Part shown: positions 26,343 through 33,879 of the stretch, piece by piece | Position numbering within the stretch: the stretch's first letter is position 1 | How the letters are laid out: every line of letters begins with the position of its first letter | NCBI RefSeq assembly: GCF_946482605.1 | Contig: NZ_CAMLSE010000017.1 | Span: 127,094-191,093 of the forward strand | Direction: 5' to 3' | From: an uncultured Dyadobacter sp. | GTDB taxonomy: Bacteria > Bacteroidota > Bacteroidia > Cytophagales > Spirosomataceae | Length of the DNA stretch: 64,000 bases | Notes under the pieces: model-generated | The model's database searches: none | Told to the model about the DNA's origin: nothing | Seen by the model: only the letters and a program-made list of their open reading frames with translations | Program-made: the position numbers and the translations under genes

Positions 26343-28814
26343 ATGAAGAAGAACCTAATCGGGGCCGCGCTGGCCGTTTCGTTGCTGTTGAAAGCCCCTC
26401 TTTCGTGGGCTCAGGCCCCGCGTGCTTTCAGTGGCATTTACCCGCATCTGGCGATGTACAACAATGAAGGCGAATGCGGTACCGGTGCCGTTGTGCCCTG
26501 GGCTGGCAAGCTTTGGGCGATTACCTATGGCCCGCATTTACCCTTCGGGTCATTGGACAAGCTCTATGAAATTTCCGCAGACCTGAAACAGACCGTGAGG
26601 CCGGAAAGCATAGGCGGCACCCCCGCGAACCGGATGATCCATCCCGAAAGCAACCAGCTTTTTATCGGCCCCTATGCCATTGACAAAAAAGGAAATGTGC
26701 GCGTCATTCCCTACAAAACAATGCCGGGCAGGCACACCGGTAACGCCCGGCACCTCACCGACCCCGCGAATAAGATTCTCTATGGCACGATGGAAGAAGG
26801 TTTTTATGAGGTAAATGCAAAAACACTGGTACCGAAAATGCTTTACGAGGACGGTAACGTGGATCGCGACAAGGAAACGGGCAAAGCTATTTACCAGACC
26901 AAAGGACTCCTCCCGGGCACGCACGGGAAGGGCTTTTATTCCGGACAGGGTGTAGCTGTTTATTCCAATAATGGCGAACCCGGACGTCAGGCGGAGATAC
27001 AGTTCGATATCAAATCCGGCTCGCTTTCCGAATGGGATGGGAAGACCTGGAAGGTAGTCCGCCGCAACCAGTTTGTGGAAGTAACCGGACCGGGCGGAAT
27101 CGATGGCAATAAAAACCCGGAAACGGACCCCATCTGGGCCACGGGCTGGGACCATAAATCGGTGCTGCTGGGCGTGCGCGACCATGGGAAATGGACGTTT
27201 TTCAGGTTGCCCAAAGCCAGCCATAGCTACGACGGTGCCCACGGCTGGAACACCGAATGGCCTCGCATCCGCGATGTGGGCTCGGCGCAAAAGCCTGATT
27301 ACCTGATGACAATGCATGGGATGTTCTGGAAATTTCCCGGGCAATTCACCTCCCAAAACAGTGCGGGTATCCGTCCAAGATCGGCCTACCTGAAAGTGAT
27401 CGGTGATTTTACCCGCTGGAACGACCGCCTGGTTTTTGGTTGCGACGATTCGGCCCAGCGCGAATTTTTAAATAAAAGAAAAGCGAAGGGCGGCATTGAA
27501 GGGCCCGGTCAGTCCAATTCCAATCTCTGGTTCACTTCCCTGAACCAACCCGACCAGTTGGGGCCGGATCACGCCGAAGGTTCGGTTTGGATCCACGAAG
27601 CTGTCAAGGCAGGCGAAAGCTCGGAACCATTTCTCTTTGCAGGCTGGAAACACCGTGCAGCATGGATACGGAACGACGGTGCCAAGGACGTCCGTTTTGT
27701 GTATGAAGTGGACAAAAAAGGCAATGGGCAATGGACGTCGCTCAAAACGGTGACCGTCAAAGCACAAAGTGCATCGAGGACCGAATTTGCCGCCGCCGAA
27801 GCCGGGGAATGGATCCGGATCAGGCCGGATCAACCCACTACCGCGACCGCACATTTCTCCTACACATCTGACGACGCCCGTGGTGCCCTGTCTGACCCTG
27901 TTTTCAAGGGATTAAGTCCTGTGAATGCGACGCAGGCGAACGGAGGCCTTTTGTATGGATTGGGTGAAAACCGTCGCGCACTGGGCATGGCAGCCGTGCA
28001 TTTCAACGGCACACAATCCTCCGGGATCGGGTACTATGAACTGGGCGGTGACATGAAGCTGGTACGCCGGGACGATCCGAAAACGCTGTCGTTCATTCAA
28101 GGCAAGTTTGCCATTCCGCGGCAGGTGGTGAGCGTTGAGGCATCTTCGGTGCTGGTGGTAGACGACAAGGGCCGCCGGTGGCGTTTGCCGCTTGGTAACA
28201 ATGCATTTACCGGCTTAACCGACCAGAATGCACTCCGCATTTGCCGTGAGGTCGCCACAGAGCGCGACCTGTTCAACTGCCATGGTACTTTCTACGAGCT
28301 TCCCGCCGAGAATGCAGATGGTTATGCCAAAATCCGCCCGGTATCTTCCCACAATCTGCGGATCCACGATTACGCATCCTACCGGGGATTGCTCGTGATG
28401 ACGGGCATTGAACCGAAAGCCATGGAGAACAGCGAACACATCGTGGTGTCTGACGACCGGAAAGCAGCGGTGTGGGCCGGGGCGATCGATGACCTGTGGA
28501 AGCTTGGCAAGCCGATTGGAAACGGCGGTCCATGGAAAAGCACCAGTTTAAAAGCCGGTCAGCTGTCGGACCCCTACCTGATCGGCTTTTACGACCGGAA
28601 GAACCTGAAACTTTCCCAGCAGTCGAAAACGCCTGTTACCGTAACAATGGAAGTGGATCCGGTGGGCAATGGGCCGTGGATGGTGTACAAGACATTCACG
28701 GTGAAGCCCGGACAAACGGTTTCTTTCGATTTTCCGCAGGGTTTCTCGGCACGCTGGGTGCGGTTCAGAACGGACAAGGATTGCGAGGCGACGGCCTGGC
28801 TGGAATATCGGTAA
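26343..28814 (+). CDS. Large exported protein of unknown function (locus 2)
   Basis: An 823-residue protein with a signal peptide (about 1-24, ending SWAQ). I recognise no catalytic motif. The N-terminal half has short repeated strand patterns (KLWAITYGPHLPFGSLDKLYEI, RMIHPESNQLFIGPYAIDKKGNV, GKGFYSGQGVAVYSNNGE) that suggest a beta-propeller. The remainder has two similar jelly-roll-like stretches (FVYEVDKKGNGQWTSLKTVTV and VTMEVDPVGNGPWMVYKTFTV), so an internal duplication is likely. It follows susD by 63 bp in the same operon, where a glycoside hydrolase or lyase would usually sit. It is therefore the best candidate for the locus-specific enzyme or surface binding protein. Confidence 0.7.
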   Translation: MKKNLIGAALAVSLLLKAPLSWAQAPRAFSGIYPHLAMYNNEGECGTGAVVPWAGKLWAITYGPHLPFGSLDKLYEISADLKQTVRPESIGGTPANRMIHPESNQLFIGPYAIDKKGNVRVIPYKTMPGRHTGNARHLTDPANKILYGTMEEGFYEVNAKTLVPKMLYEDGNVDRDKETGKAIYQTKGLLPGTHGKGFYSGQGVAVYSNNGEPGRQAEIQFDIKSGSLSEWDGKTWKVVRRNQFVEVTGPGGIDGNKNPETDPIWATGWDHKSVLLGVRDHGKWTFFRLPKASHSYDGAHGWNTEWPRIRDVGSAQKPDYLMTMHGMFWKFPGQFTSQNSAGIRPRSAYLKVIGDFTRWNDRLVFGCDDSAQREFLNKRKAKGGIEGPGQSNSNLWFTSLNQPDQLGPDHAEGSVWIHEAVKAGESSEPFLFAGWKHRAAWIRNDGAKDVRFVYEVDKKGNGQWTSLKTVTVKAQSASRTEFAAAEAGEWIRIRPDQPTTATAHFSYTSDDARGALSDPVFKGLSPVNATQANGGLLYGLGENRRALGMAAVHFNGTQSSGIGYYELGGDMKLVRRDDPKTLSFIQGKFAIPRQVVSVEASSVLVVDDKGRRWRLPLGNNAFTGLTDQNALRICREVATERDLFNCHGTFYELPAENADGYAKIRPVSSHNLRIHDYASYRGLLVMTGIEPKAMENSEHIVVSDDRKAAVWAGAIDDLWKLGKPIGNGGPWKSTSLKAGQLSDPYLIGFYDRKNLKLSQQSKTPVTVTMEVDPVGNGPWMVYKTFTVKPGQTVSFDFPQGFSARWVRFRTDKDCEATAWLEYR

Positions 28815-28872
28815 TGCCGCCCGTGCCTTAGATACGGAATAAGCACTATCTTTCGGCCTTAAAACACCAGAG

Positions 28873-29457
28873 ATGGACGCCCGGCAGATCCTTAAAGACC
28901 ATATTCTCAAAACCGTCGAACTGACCGATGCGCAGTTCGACGGTTTTTATGCATGTTTCAAACACGAATCGTTCCGGAAAGGGCAGGTGCTCATCCGGGA
29001 AGGAGACCAGGTGACGGTTGAATATTTCGTGCTGGACGGTTGCCTCAAAACCTACTTTCTGAACGACGAACTCAAAATGTCGATCCTGCAATTCGCCATG
29101 CCGGGCTGGTGGGCGTCGGATTACGACGCATTGTACAATCACCACCGGGCGGTCGTGAATGTGGACTGCGTGGCCCATGCCGAGGTGTTGTCCATTTCGG
29201 CGGCCGATAGGGAAAGGATCTGCGCGGAGCTGCCTGCTATCGGTCAATTTTTTCGCTGGCGCACCAACCGCGGTTATGCTGCCGCCCAGAGAAGGCTGCT
29301 TTCCCTGATGACCAACGATGCGAAGAAACGCTACGAAGACCTTTTGGCCCAATACCCGACCTTGTACCAGATCGTACCCAAGCAACTGATCGCCTCCTAC
29401 CTGGGCGTGTCGCGCGAGACGCTCAGCCGTTTGTACCAGTCGGAGCGGCATGGCTGA
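28873..29457 (+). CDS. Crp/Fnr family transcriptional regulator
   Basis: A 194-residue protein with an N-terminal cyclic-nucleotide-binding-type beta roll (about 20-115, GQVLIREGDQVTVEYFVLDGCLKTYF) and a compact C-terminal HTH ending in IVPKQLIASYLGVSRETLSRLYQ. There is no Fnr-type cysteine cluster. TATCTTTC at 28847-28854 may be its -7 box. A CRP-type dyad lies 5 bp beyond its stop codon, in front of the nitronate monooxygenase gene, which is its obvious target. Confidence 0.9.
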   Translation: MDARQILKDHILKTVELTDAQFDGFYACFKHESFRKGQVLIREGDQVTVEYFVLDGCLKTYFLNDELKMSILQFAMPGWWASDYDALYNHHRAVVNVDCVAHAEVLSISAADRERICAELPAIGQFFRWRTNRGYAAAQRRLLSLMTNDAKKRYEDLLAQYPTLYQIVPKQLIASYLGVSRETLSRLYQSERHG

Positions 29458-29461
29458 AAAT

Positions 29462-29507
29462 TGTGATCCATGTCACATACAATCACCGGTGTCGAGCGCT
29501 TTCTTTG
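29462..29507 (+). promoter_or_regulatory. CRP-type dyad and activator-dependent promoter
   Basis: TGTGATCCATGTCACA (29462-29477) is a 16-bp dyad matching TGTGA-N6-TCACA. A -7 box, TTTCTTTG (one mismatch to TAnnTTTG), follows at 29500-29507, and no TTTG -33 box is found at the right distance. If transcription starts near 29512 the dyad centre lies at about -42, a class II activator position. It supports the nitronate monooxygenase start at 29545. Confidence 0.6.
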
Positions 29508-29544
29508 TAAAGCGGACATTCACTTCCGGTCCGCTGCTTTTTTT

Positions 29545-30615
29545 ATGTGGAACCAAACCCAAGTTTCCCGCACGCTGGGAATCGAATACCCGATCCTGCA
29601 AGGCCCTTTCGGGGGTAATCTCTCATCTGTTCAACTGGTTTCGACCGTTTCGAATCTGGGTGGCATGGGTGGTTACGGAGCCTATATGCTCAAACCCGAA
29701 GAAATCATCACGCTCGACCAGGAACTGAAACAAGCAACCGATAAGCCCTATAATATTAACCTCTGGGTCTCCGATTCGGATTTCCCATCCGGCGAGGTCA
29801 GCGATGAAGCCTTTGAAAAGGTCTCCGCACTCGTAAAGCCATTTTTTGACGAACTGGGAGCGCCGTTGCCGGCTAAACCTGCCGCTTATGCTTCCCGTTT
29901 CGAAAACCAGGTGGAAGCGCTCCTTACCACCCGGCCGCCGGTTTTCAGTTTTATTTTCGGAATACCCTCCCAAACCATCCTCGACGAATTCCGTAAGAAA
30001 GGTATTAAACTCATCGGTAACGCCACCACACTCGACGAAGCCATTGCATTGGAAAATGCCGGCGTGGACGTCATCATCGCCTCCGGTTTCGAGGCGGGCG
30101 GTCACCGTCCCTCATTTCTCGAATCGCCCGAAGCATCGCTGACGGGTACATTTGTATTGGTACAACAGATCCGCGACAAGGTAAAAACCCCCGTGGTAGC
30201 TGCGGGCGGTATCGCCGACGCGCGTGGTGTTGCGGCTGCGTTTACATTGGGCGCGGAAGGCGTGCAGATCGGCACGGCATTCCTGGCTACGGAGGAATCC
30301 GGCGCGACGGCCTATCACCGCAATATGCTGCATTCCGACGCGGCCCGGTACACTACCTTGACCCGCGTGTCCACTGGACGCCTGGGGCGCGGTATCCGGA
30401 GCCGTTATACCGAAACACTGGCGGGCCAGCAAGACCTACTCCCATTCCCCCTGCAAAATCAGTTTATCGTACCGCTCCGAAAAGCGGCAACAGAAAAGGA
30501 GCAATGGGACCTGATCATGTTTTGGAGCGGCCAGATCGCGCCGGTCTTGAAGCATACCAGCGCGAAAAAGCTCTTCGAATCGATCGTGGAGGAAGTGCCG
30601 GTGTATTTGAAATGA
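29545..30615 (+). CDS. Nitronate monooxygenase (2-nitropropane dioxygenase family)
   Basis: A 356-residue FMN-dependent TIM barrel that oxidises alkyl nitronates such as propionate 3-nitronate. Typical segments are TLGIEYPILQGPFGG (about 10), NINLWV, the FMN-phosphate regions DVIIASGFEAGGHRPS and VVAAGGIADARGVAAAFTLGAEGVQIGTAFLATEES, and a conserved FGIPS. The length fits class I enzymes. I take the ATG at 29545 because an upstream ATG at 29470 falls inside the regulatory dyad. It is probably activated by the Crp/Fnr protein encoded just upstream. The true substrate could be a different nitro compound or an enoyl derivative. Confidence 0.88.
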   Translation: MWNQTQVSRTLGIEYPILQGPFGGNLSSVQLVSTVSNLGGMGGYGAYMLKPEEIITLDQELKQATDKPYNINLWVSDSDFPSGEVSDEAFEKVSALVKPFFDELGAPLPAKPAAYASRFENQVEALLTTRPPVFSFIFGIPSQTILDEFRKKGIKLIGNATTLDEAIALENAGVDVIIASGFEAGGHRPSFLESPEASLTGTFVLVQQIRDKVKTPVVAAGGIADARGVAAAFTLGAEGVQIGTAFLATEESGATAYHRNMLHSDAARYTTLTRVSTGRLGRGIRSRYTETLAGQQDLLPFPLQNQFIVPLRKAATEKEQWDLIMFWSGQIAPVLKHTSAKKLFESIVEEVPVYLK

Positions 30616-30616
30616 C

Positions 30617-31090
30617 CTACATCACCAGGGCCATCATCGCCAACAGCCAGCCGGCCAGCGTGATCGCATTGCGTAAGTAGTTGGCCCGCACCCACCATGC
30701 GGCCAGGCGGCCCGCTCGGCCGGGATCTGAGACGCCTATTTTGCTGACCCTGATGGCATTGGGTATGAAAAAGGTGAAGGTTAAAAGGCGTTCGGCCAGC
30801 ACAATGCAGCCCGCAACCAGCCACCAGTTCGGGCCGGTGGATTGGTAGTTCCAGGCACTGACAAGATTGGCAATGGTCAGAAGTGTTAACGGCACGGTGG
30901 TAGCCATCGCCCAGAATCTGCGGCCCGAATCGATGGTCTGCATCGCCGCGGTGTCTACAAGATAGCGCCCGCCGGTGGCCCGGGGAAACCAGAGCGGAAT
31001 GACGAGCCGGGCTTCGTAAATGCCCGCTCCAAATACGGTACCCAGGTTCAGGGTAAACAACCACAGCAGGATTTTGTCGGTTTGATCCAT
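30617..31090 (-). CDS. DUF1772 family four-helix membrane protein
   Basis: A 157-residue protein with four hydrophobic helices, a GAGIYEARLVIPLWFPR segment near the N-terminus and FFIPNAIRVSKIG in the third quarter. This is the DUF1772 / anthrone-oxygenase-like family, mostly uncharacterised. An exact TATTTTTG -7 box on the minus strand (31121-31114) places the start at 31090 (MDQTDKILL) rather than at an in-frame upstream codon. It is convergent with the nitronate monooxygenase gene, with one base between them. Confidence 0.78.
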   Translation of the reverse strand: MDQTDKILLWLFTLNLGTVFGAGIYEARLVIPLWFPRATGGRYLVDTAAMQTIDSGRRFWAMATTVPLTLLTIANLVSAWNYQSTGPNWWLVAGCIVLAERLLTFTFFIPNAIRVSKIGVSDPGRAGRLAAWWVRANYLRNAITLAGWLLAMMALVM

Positions 31091-31207
31091 GGTTTTTCGG
31101 ATTGATTTATACCCAAAAATAGCCGATGGCGACACGGGCCGCCATCGGATTGGGATCAACTTTGCCGGGACAGGGATCAATTACCGGAAATCGGGCCTGA
31201 ACCGACG

Positions 31208-31858
31208 CTATTCGCTCCAAGGCGAATGCAGAATGCAATCGCAGAAGTTTTTGCGTTCGAAGTTCGGGATCATGTAAGCGCATACGTCGGCTTTGATATT
31301 GCCGAAAGTCGTGTCGGTTTTGTGCGCGAAGCCCGAAAAGAACGTCGGGATGATCTTGTTTTTGAAGCCGTTGCGCGGAAATGCGGAGAGGATCTCCGTG
31401 CGGTGCCGTTCGCTCAGGTGCTCGTAGCCTTCGCCCATGACATCGAGCCCCACCCCGGAATACAGCAACGCGACCTCAGGTTCCTTGTACTCCGCCACGC
31501 CGATGGTCGTATGCAAGGCAATGGCGTCCCATACGAGTTGAAGAGATTCCTTGGGCAACCCATTGCTTTTCAAAAACGCCCGGGCGGCATCGGCTCCATC
31601 CACTTCGAAGCGTTTGTCGGGACTGCTGTAATGCTTCGTGAGGCCGAGGTCATGGAACACCGCACTGATGTACAGCAGCTCGGGATCGTAATGCTGGTTT
31701 TCGCGGTTGCCATTCAGTGAGGCAAACAGAAATACGCGCAATGAATGATTGTAAATAAACTCGGTACCATGTTCGAGCAGGAGGTCGGTGGCATCGTTGG
31801 CGAGCTTGCTGTCGGGAATGCGGATACCCGCGATGTTGTGCAATCTGTTGGCAGACAT
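31208..31858 (-). CDS. HD domain protein, cyanamide-hydratase-like
   Basis: A 216-residue HD-superfamily metal hydrolase. The metal-binding pattern is NHSLRVFLFA (first His), then SAVFHDLGLTKHY (HD pair). The layout matches bacterial relatives of cyanamide hydratase; the actual substrate is unknown. The upstream minus-strand sequence TAATTTTG (31889-31882) is an exact -7 box, which supports the start at 31858. Confidence 0.8.
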   Translation of the reverse strand: MSANRLHNIAGIRIPDSKLANDATDLLLEHGTEFIYNHSLRVFLFASLNGNRENQHYDPELLYISAVFHDLGLTKHYSSPDKRFEVDGADAARAFLKSNGLPKESLQLVWDAIALHTTIGVAEYKEPEVALLYSGVGLDVMGEGYEHLSERHRTEILSAFPRNGFKNKIIPTFFSGFAHKTDTTFGNIKADVCAYMIPNFERKNFCDCILHSPWSE

Positions 31859-31928
31859 GAATTTATCGATTTTTGTTTCGACAAAATTAGGCTGCCTGCG
31901 AAGGTCGGGGAATGTCAGATTTTACAGA

Positions 31929-32774
31929 TCACCTGCCAAAATTGACGAAACGCGTCCGGTAATCCTGGGGCGACATGGCTGCATTTTTCTTGAAAAAATG
32001 ACTGAACTGCTCCGGTGTGCTGAAATGTAGCAGATAGGCGATCTCCTTCACCGGCTGGGACGAAAATTGCAGCGAGCGCTTGGCTTCGGCGATCAGCTGC
32101 CCATTGATGATCTCCTTGGCACCTTTGCCGCCGCAACGCTTGCAGATGTCGGTCAGGCGGCGGGCCGGGATGTTCAGTTCGGCGGCATATTCGGACACTT
32201 CGTGCACGGACTGGTATTTCCTGCTCACGAGTTCGATAAACTGGCGGTACACCTGTTTTTCATAATTATCAAAACCAGCCCCGGCCTCGGCATTGATATT
32301 GGCTATCTTGATCATGATGATTTTCAGGTAAGCAGCCAATGCATCCAGTTTGTTGACATAATCGCTGGTGTTGAATTCGTTGCAGAGCGTTTCGAACAGG
32401 AAAGTCAATTCCTGTCCATTCACCTCGGTCAGCGGCAGGCATTGGTTTTCAGCCGTATTGTTGAACAAAACAGCCTTGCAGTTGCTGGCGCTGCCCGGTG
32501 TTCTTTCCCAGAAACAATCCCCGAAACTCAGCTCGTAACCTTGCGCGGCAGAGGAAGTCGTGTACCGGCAAAGCTGCCCTTTTGAAAGGAGGAATAGTTT
32601 ATCGCCGGTGAATGGAAATGCAACGCCGTCGATTTCGATCTCACCGTGCGCCTGCTGCGTGAAGATAATGCGGTGGTAACCCAGTCTTTCGGGCACCCGA
32701 CCATTACGCGCGGCATCTTCCAGACGAACGACTGAAAAGGAGTCTTTGATGTCTTTTTCGAAGCTGAAATCCAT
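31929..32774 (-). CDS. AraC family transcriptional regulator
   Basis: A 281-residue regulator with a cupin-like N-terminal domain (RVPERLGYHRIIFTQQAHGEIEIDG) and a C-terminal double HTH (about 180-280, ending VKEIAYLLHFSTPEQFSHFFKKNAAMSPQDYR). It is divergent from the esterase gene at 32893 across a 118-bp gap and may control it. The target is inference. Confidence 0.88.
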   Translation of the reverse strand: MDFSFEKDIKDSFSVVRLEDAARNGRVPERLGYHRIIFTQQAHGEIEIDGVAFPFTGDKLFLLSKGQLCRYTTSSAAQGYELSFGDCFWERTPGSASNCKAVLFNNTAENQCLPLTEVNGQELTFLFETLCNEFNTSDYVNKLDALAAYLKIIMIKIANINAEAGAGFDNYEKQVYRQFIELVSRKYQSVHEVSEYAAELNIPARRLTDICKRCGGKGAKEIINGQLIAEAKRSLQFSSQPVKEIAYLLHFSTPEQFSHFFKKNAAMSPQDYRTRFVNFGR

Positions 32775-32892
32775 GTGTAATGCGCGGTGTTGATAGGGTA
32801 ATCACGGAAGGTCGCTTAAAAGTTAATCCAAAAGCATTGAACCTGCAACGGGGCTGTTTCGTTGGTCAGGAAATGTCACGTCTTCATTACCG

Positions 32893-33879
32893 ATGTCACT
32901 GATCATCTTTCTGCCACTTGCCGGGGTGCCGATCGCTCTTTTCCTGTATTGCTATCGGTGGAATGTGTTTCATCCGTTGAAAAAAGGCCGGGTTGTAGCC
33001 GGCGGATTGGAACGAACCTTTCTTTACCACGTTCCCAGGCACCTGAAACCGCATTCGAAACTGGTGATCGTTTACCACGGCAGCACGCTGAAAGCCTGGA
33101 TGATGCAGATCCTCACAGGCCACGAGTTTGATCTGCTCGCCGACCGCGACCAGGATGCGATCATCGTGTATCCGCAGGGTTTTAAGGGATATTGGAATGG
33201 CTGCACCCCCGACACGCCGGTACCGGCCGGCCAGCCGGCTGTGGATGACATCGGTTTCACGCGCCAGCTGATCGATTTTTTCATCCATGACTATGCGACC
33301 GACCCAGCCGAAGTTTATGCCGTCGGTTTTTCCCATGGCGGACAAATGGTGATCAGACTGGCCAATGCGCAACCCGGTTGGTTTAAAAGCTTTGCCGTCA
33401 TCAGCGCTAATTTACCGGCTGGGGACCCTAGCCCATTCAAAGGTATCCAGGAGCCTGTCTCGCTCATGTATGTCAGCGGGATGGCCGATCCCGTGGTCCC
33501 GTACAGAGGCGGTGCGCTAGTGCTGAATGGTCGGGCGTTCGGAAGCGTGGAAAGTACCGTACGCAGCCTTGAACACTGGCTGGAAGCGGCTCAATGCGAC
33601 CCGATCCCGCATTCGGTGCGCAAATACCCGGAAAGCCGGATGAAGGGCGCGGCGACCGCTATCCGCGAAAACTATCTTTCGGAGGCGACGGGCAAACAGG
33701 TCAGCTTCGTCAGGATCGTCGATGGCGGCCACACGCTTCCCAATGCAAATTTCCGCATTTCGAGCCGTTCGATGGGCTATATGAACCGGGATATCGACTT
33801 GCCTGTGGTGATCTGGGAGTTTTTTAAGGGGCTGGATGCAGTTCACACACACCACCACCATCATCACCATTCGCATTGA
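32893..33879 (+). CDS. Membrane-anchored PHB-depolymerase/LpqC-like esterase with natural poly-His tail
   Basis: A 328-residue alpha/beta hydrolase. An N-terminal hydrophobic helix (about 1-22) anchors or exports it. The nucleophile Ser147 is in GFSHG, an acid Asp is in MADPVVPY, and the His is in GGHTLPN. The family includes poly(3-hydroxybutyrate) depolymerase and feruloyl esterases. The C-terminus is VHTHHHHHHHSH, a genomically encoded histidine run that lies in the 56-bp overlap with the convergent ABC-permease gene. It could bind metal. Confidence 0.82.
   Translation: MSLIIFLPLAGVPIALFLYCYRWNVFHPLKKGRVVAGGLERTFLYHVPRHLKPHSKLVIVYHGSTLKAWMMQILTGHEFDLLADRDQDAIIVYPQGFKGYWNGCTPDTPVPAGQPAVDDIGFTRQLIDFFIHDYATDPAEVYAVGFSHGGQMVIRLANAQPGWFKSFAVISANLPAGDPSPFKGIQEPVSLMYVSGMADPVVPYRGGALVLNGRAFGSVESTVRSLEHWLEAAQCDPIPHSVRKYPESRMKGAATAIRENYLSEATGKQVSFVRIVDGGHTLPNANFRISSRSMGYMNRDIDLPVVIWEFFKGLDAVHTHHHHHHHSH

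Noticed and set aside
33837..33879. Poly-His tail as a cloning tag or contamination
   Set aside because: It lies in continuous chromosomal context, has mixed CAC/CAT codons and is inside a gene overlap, so a natural origin is more likely.
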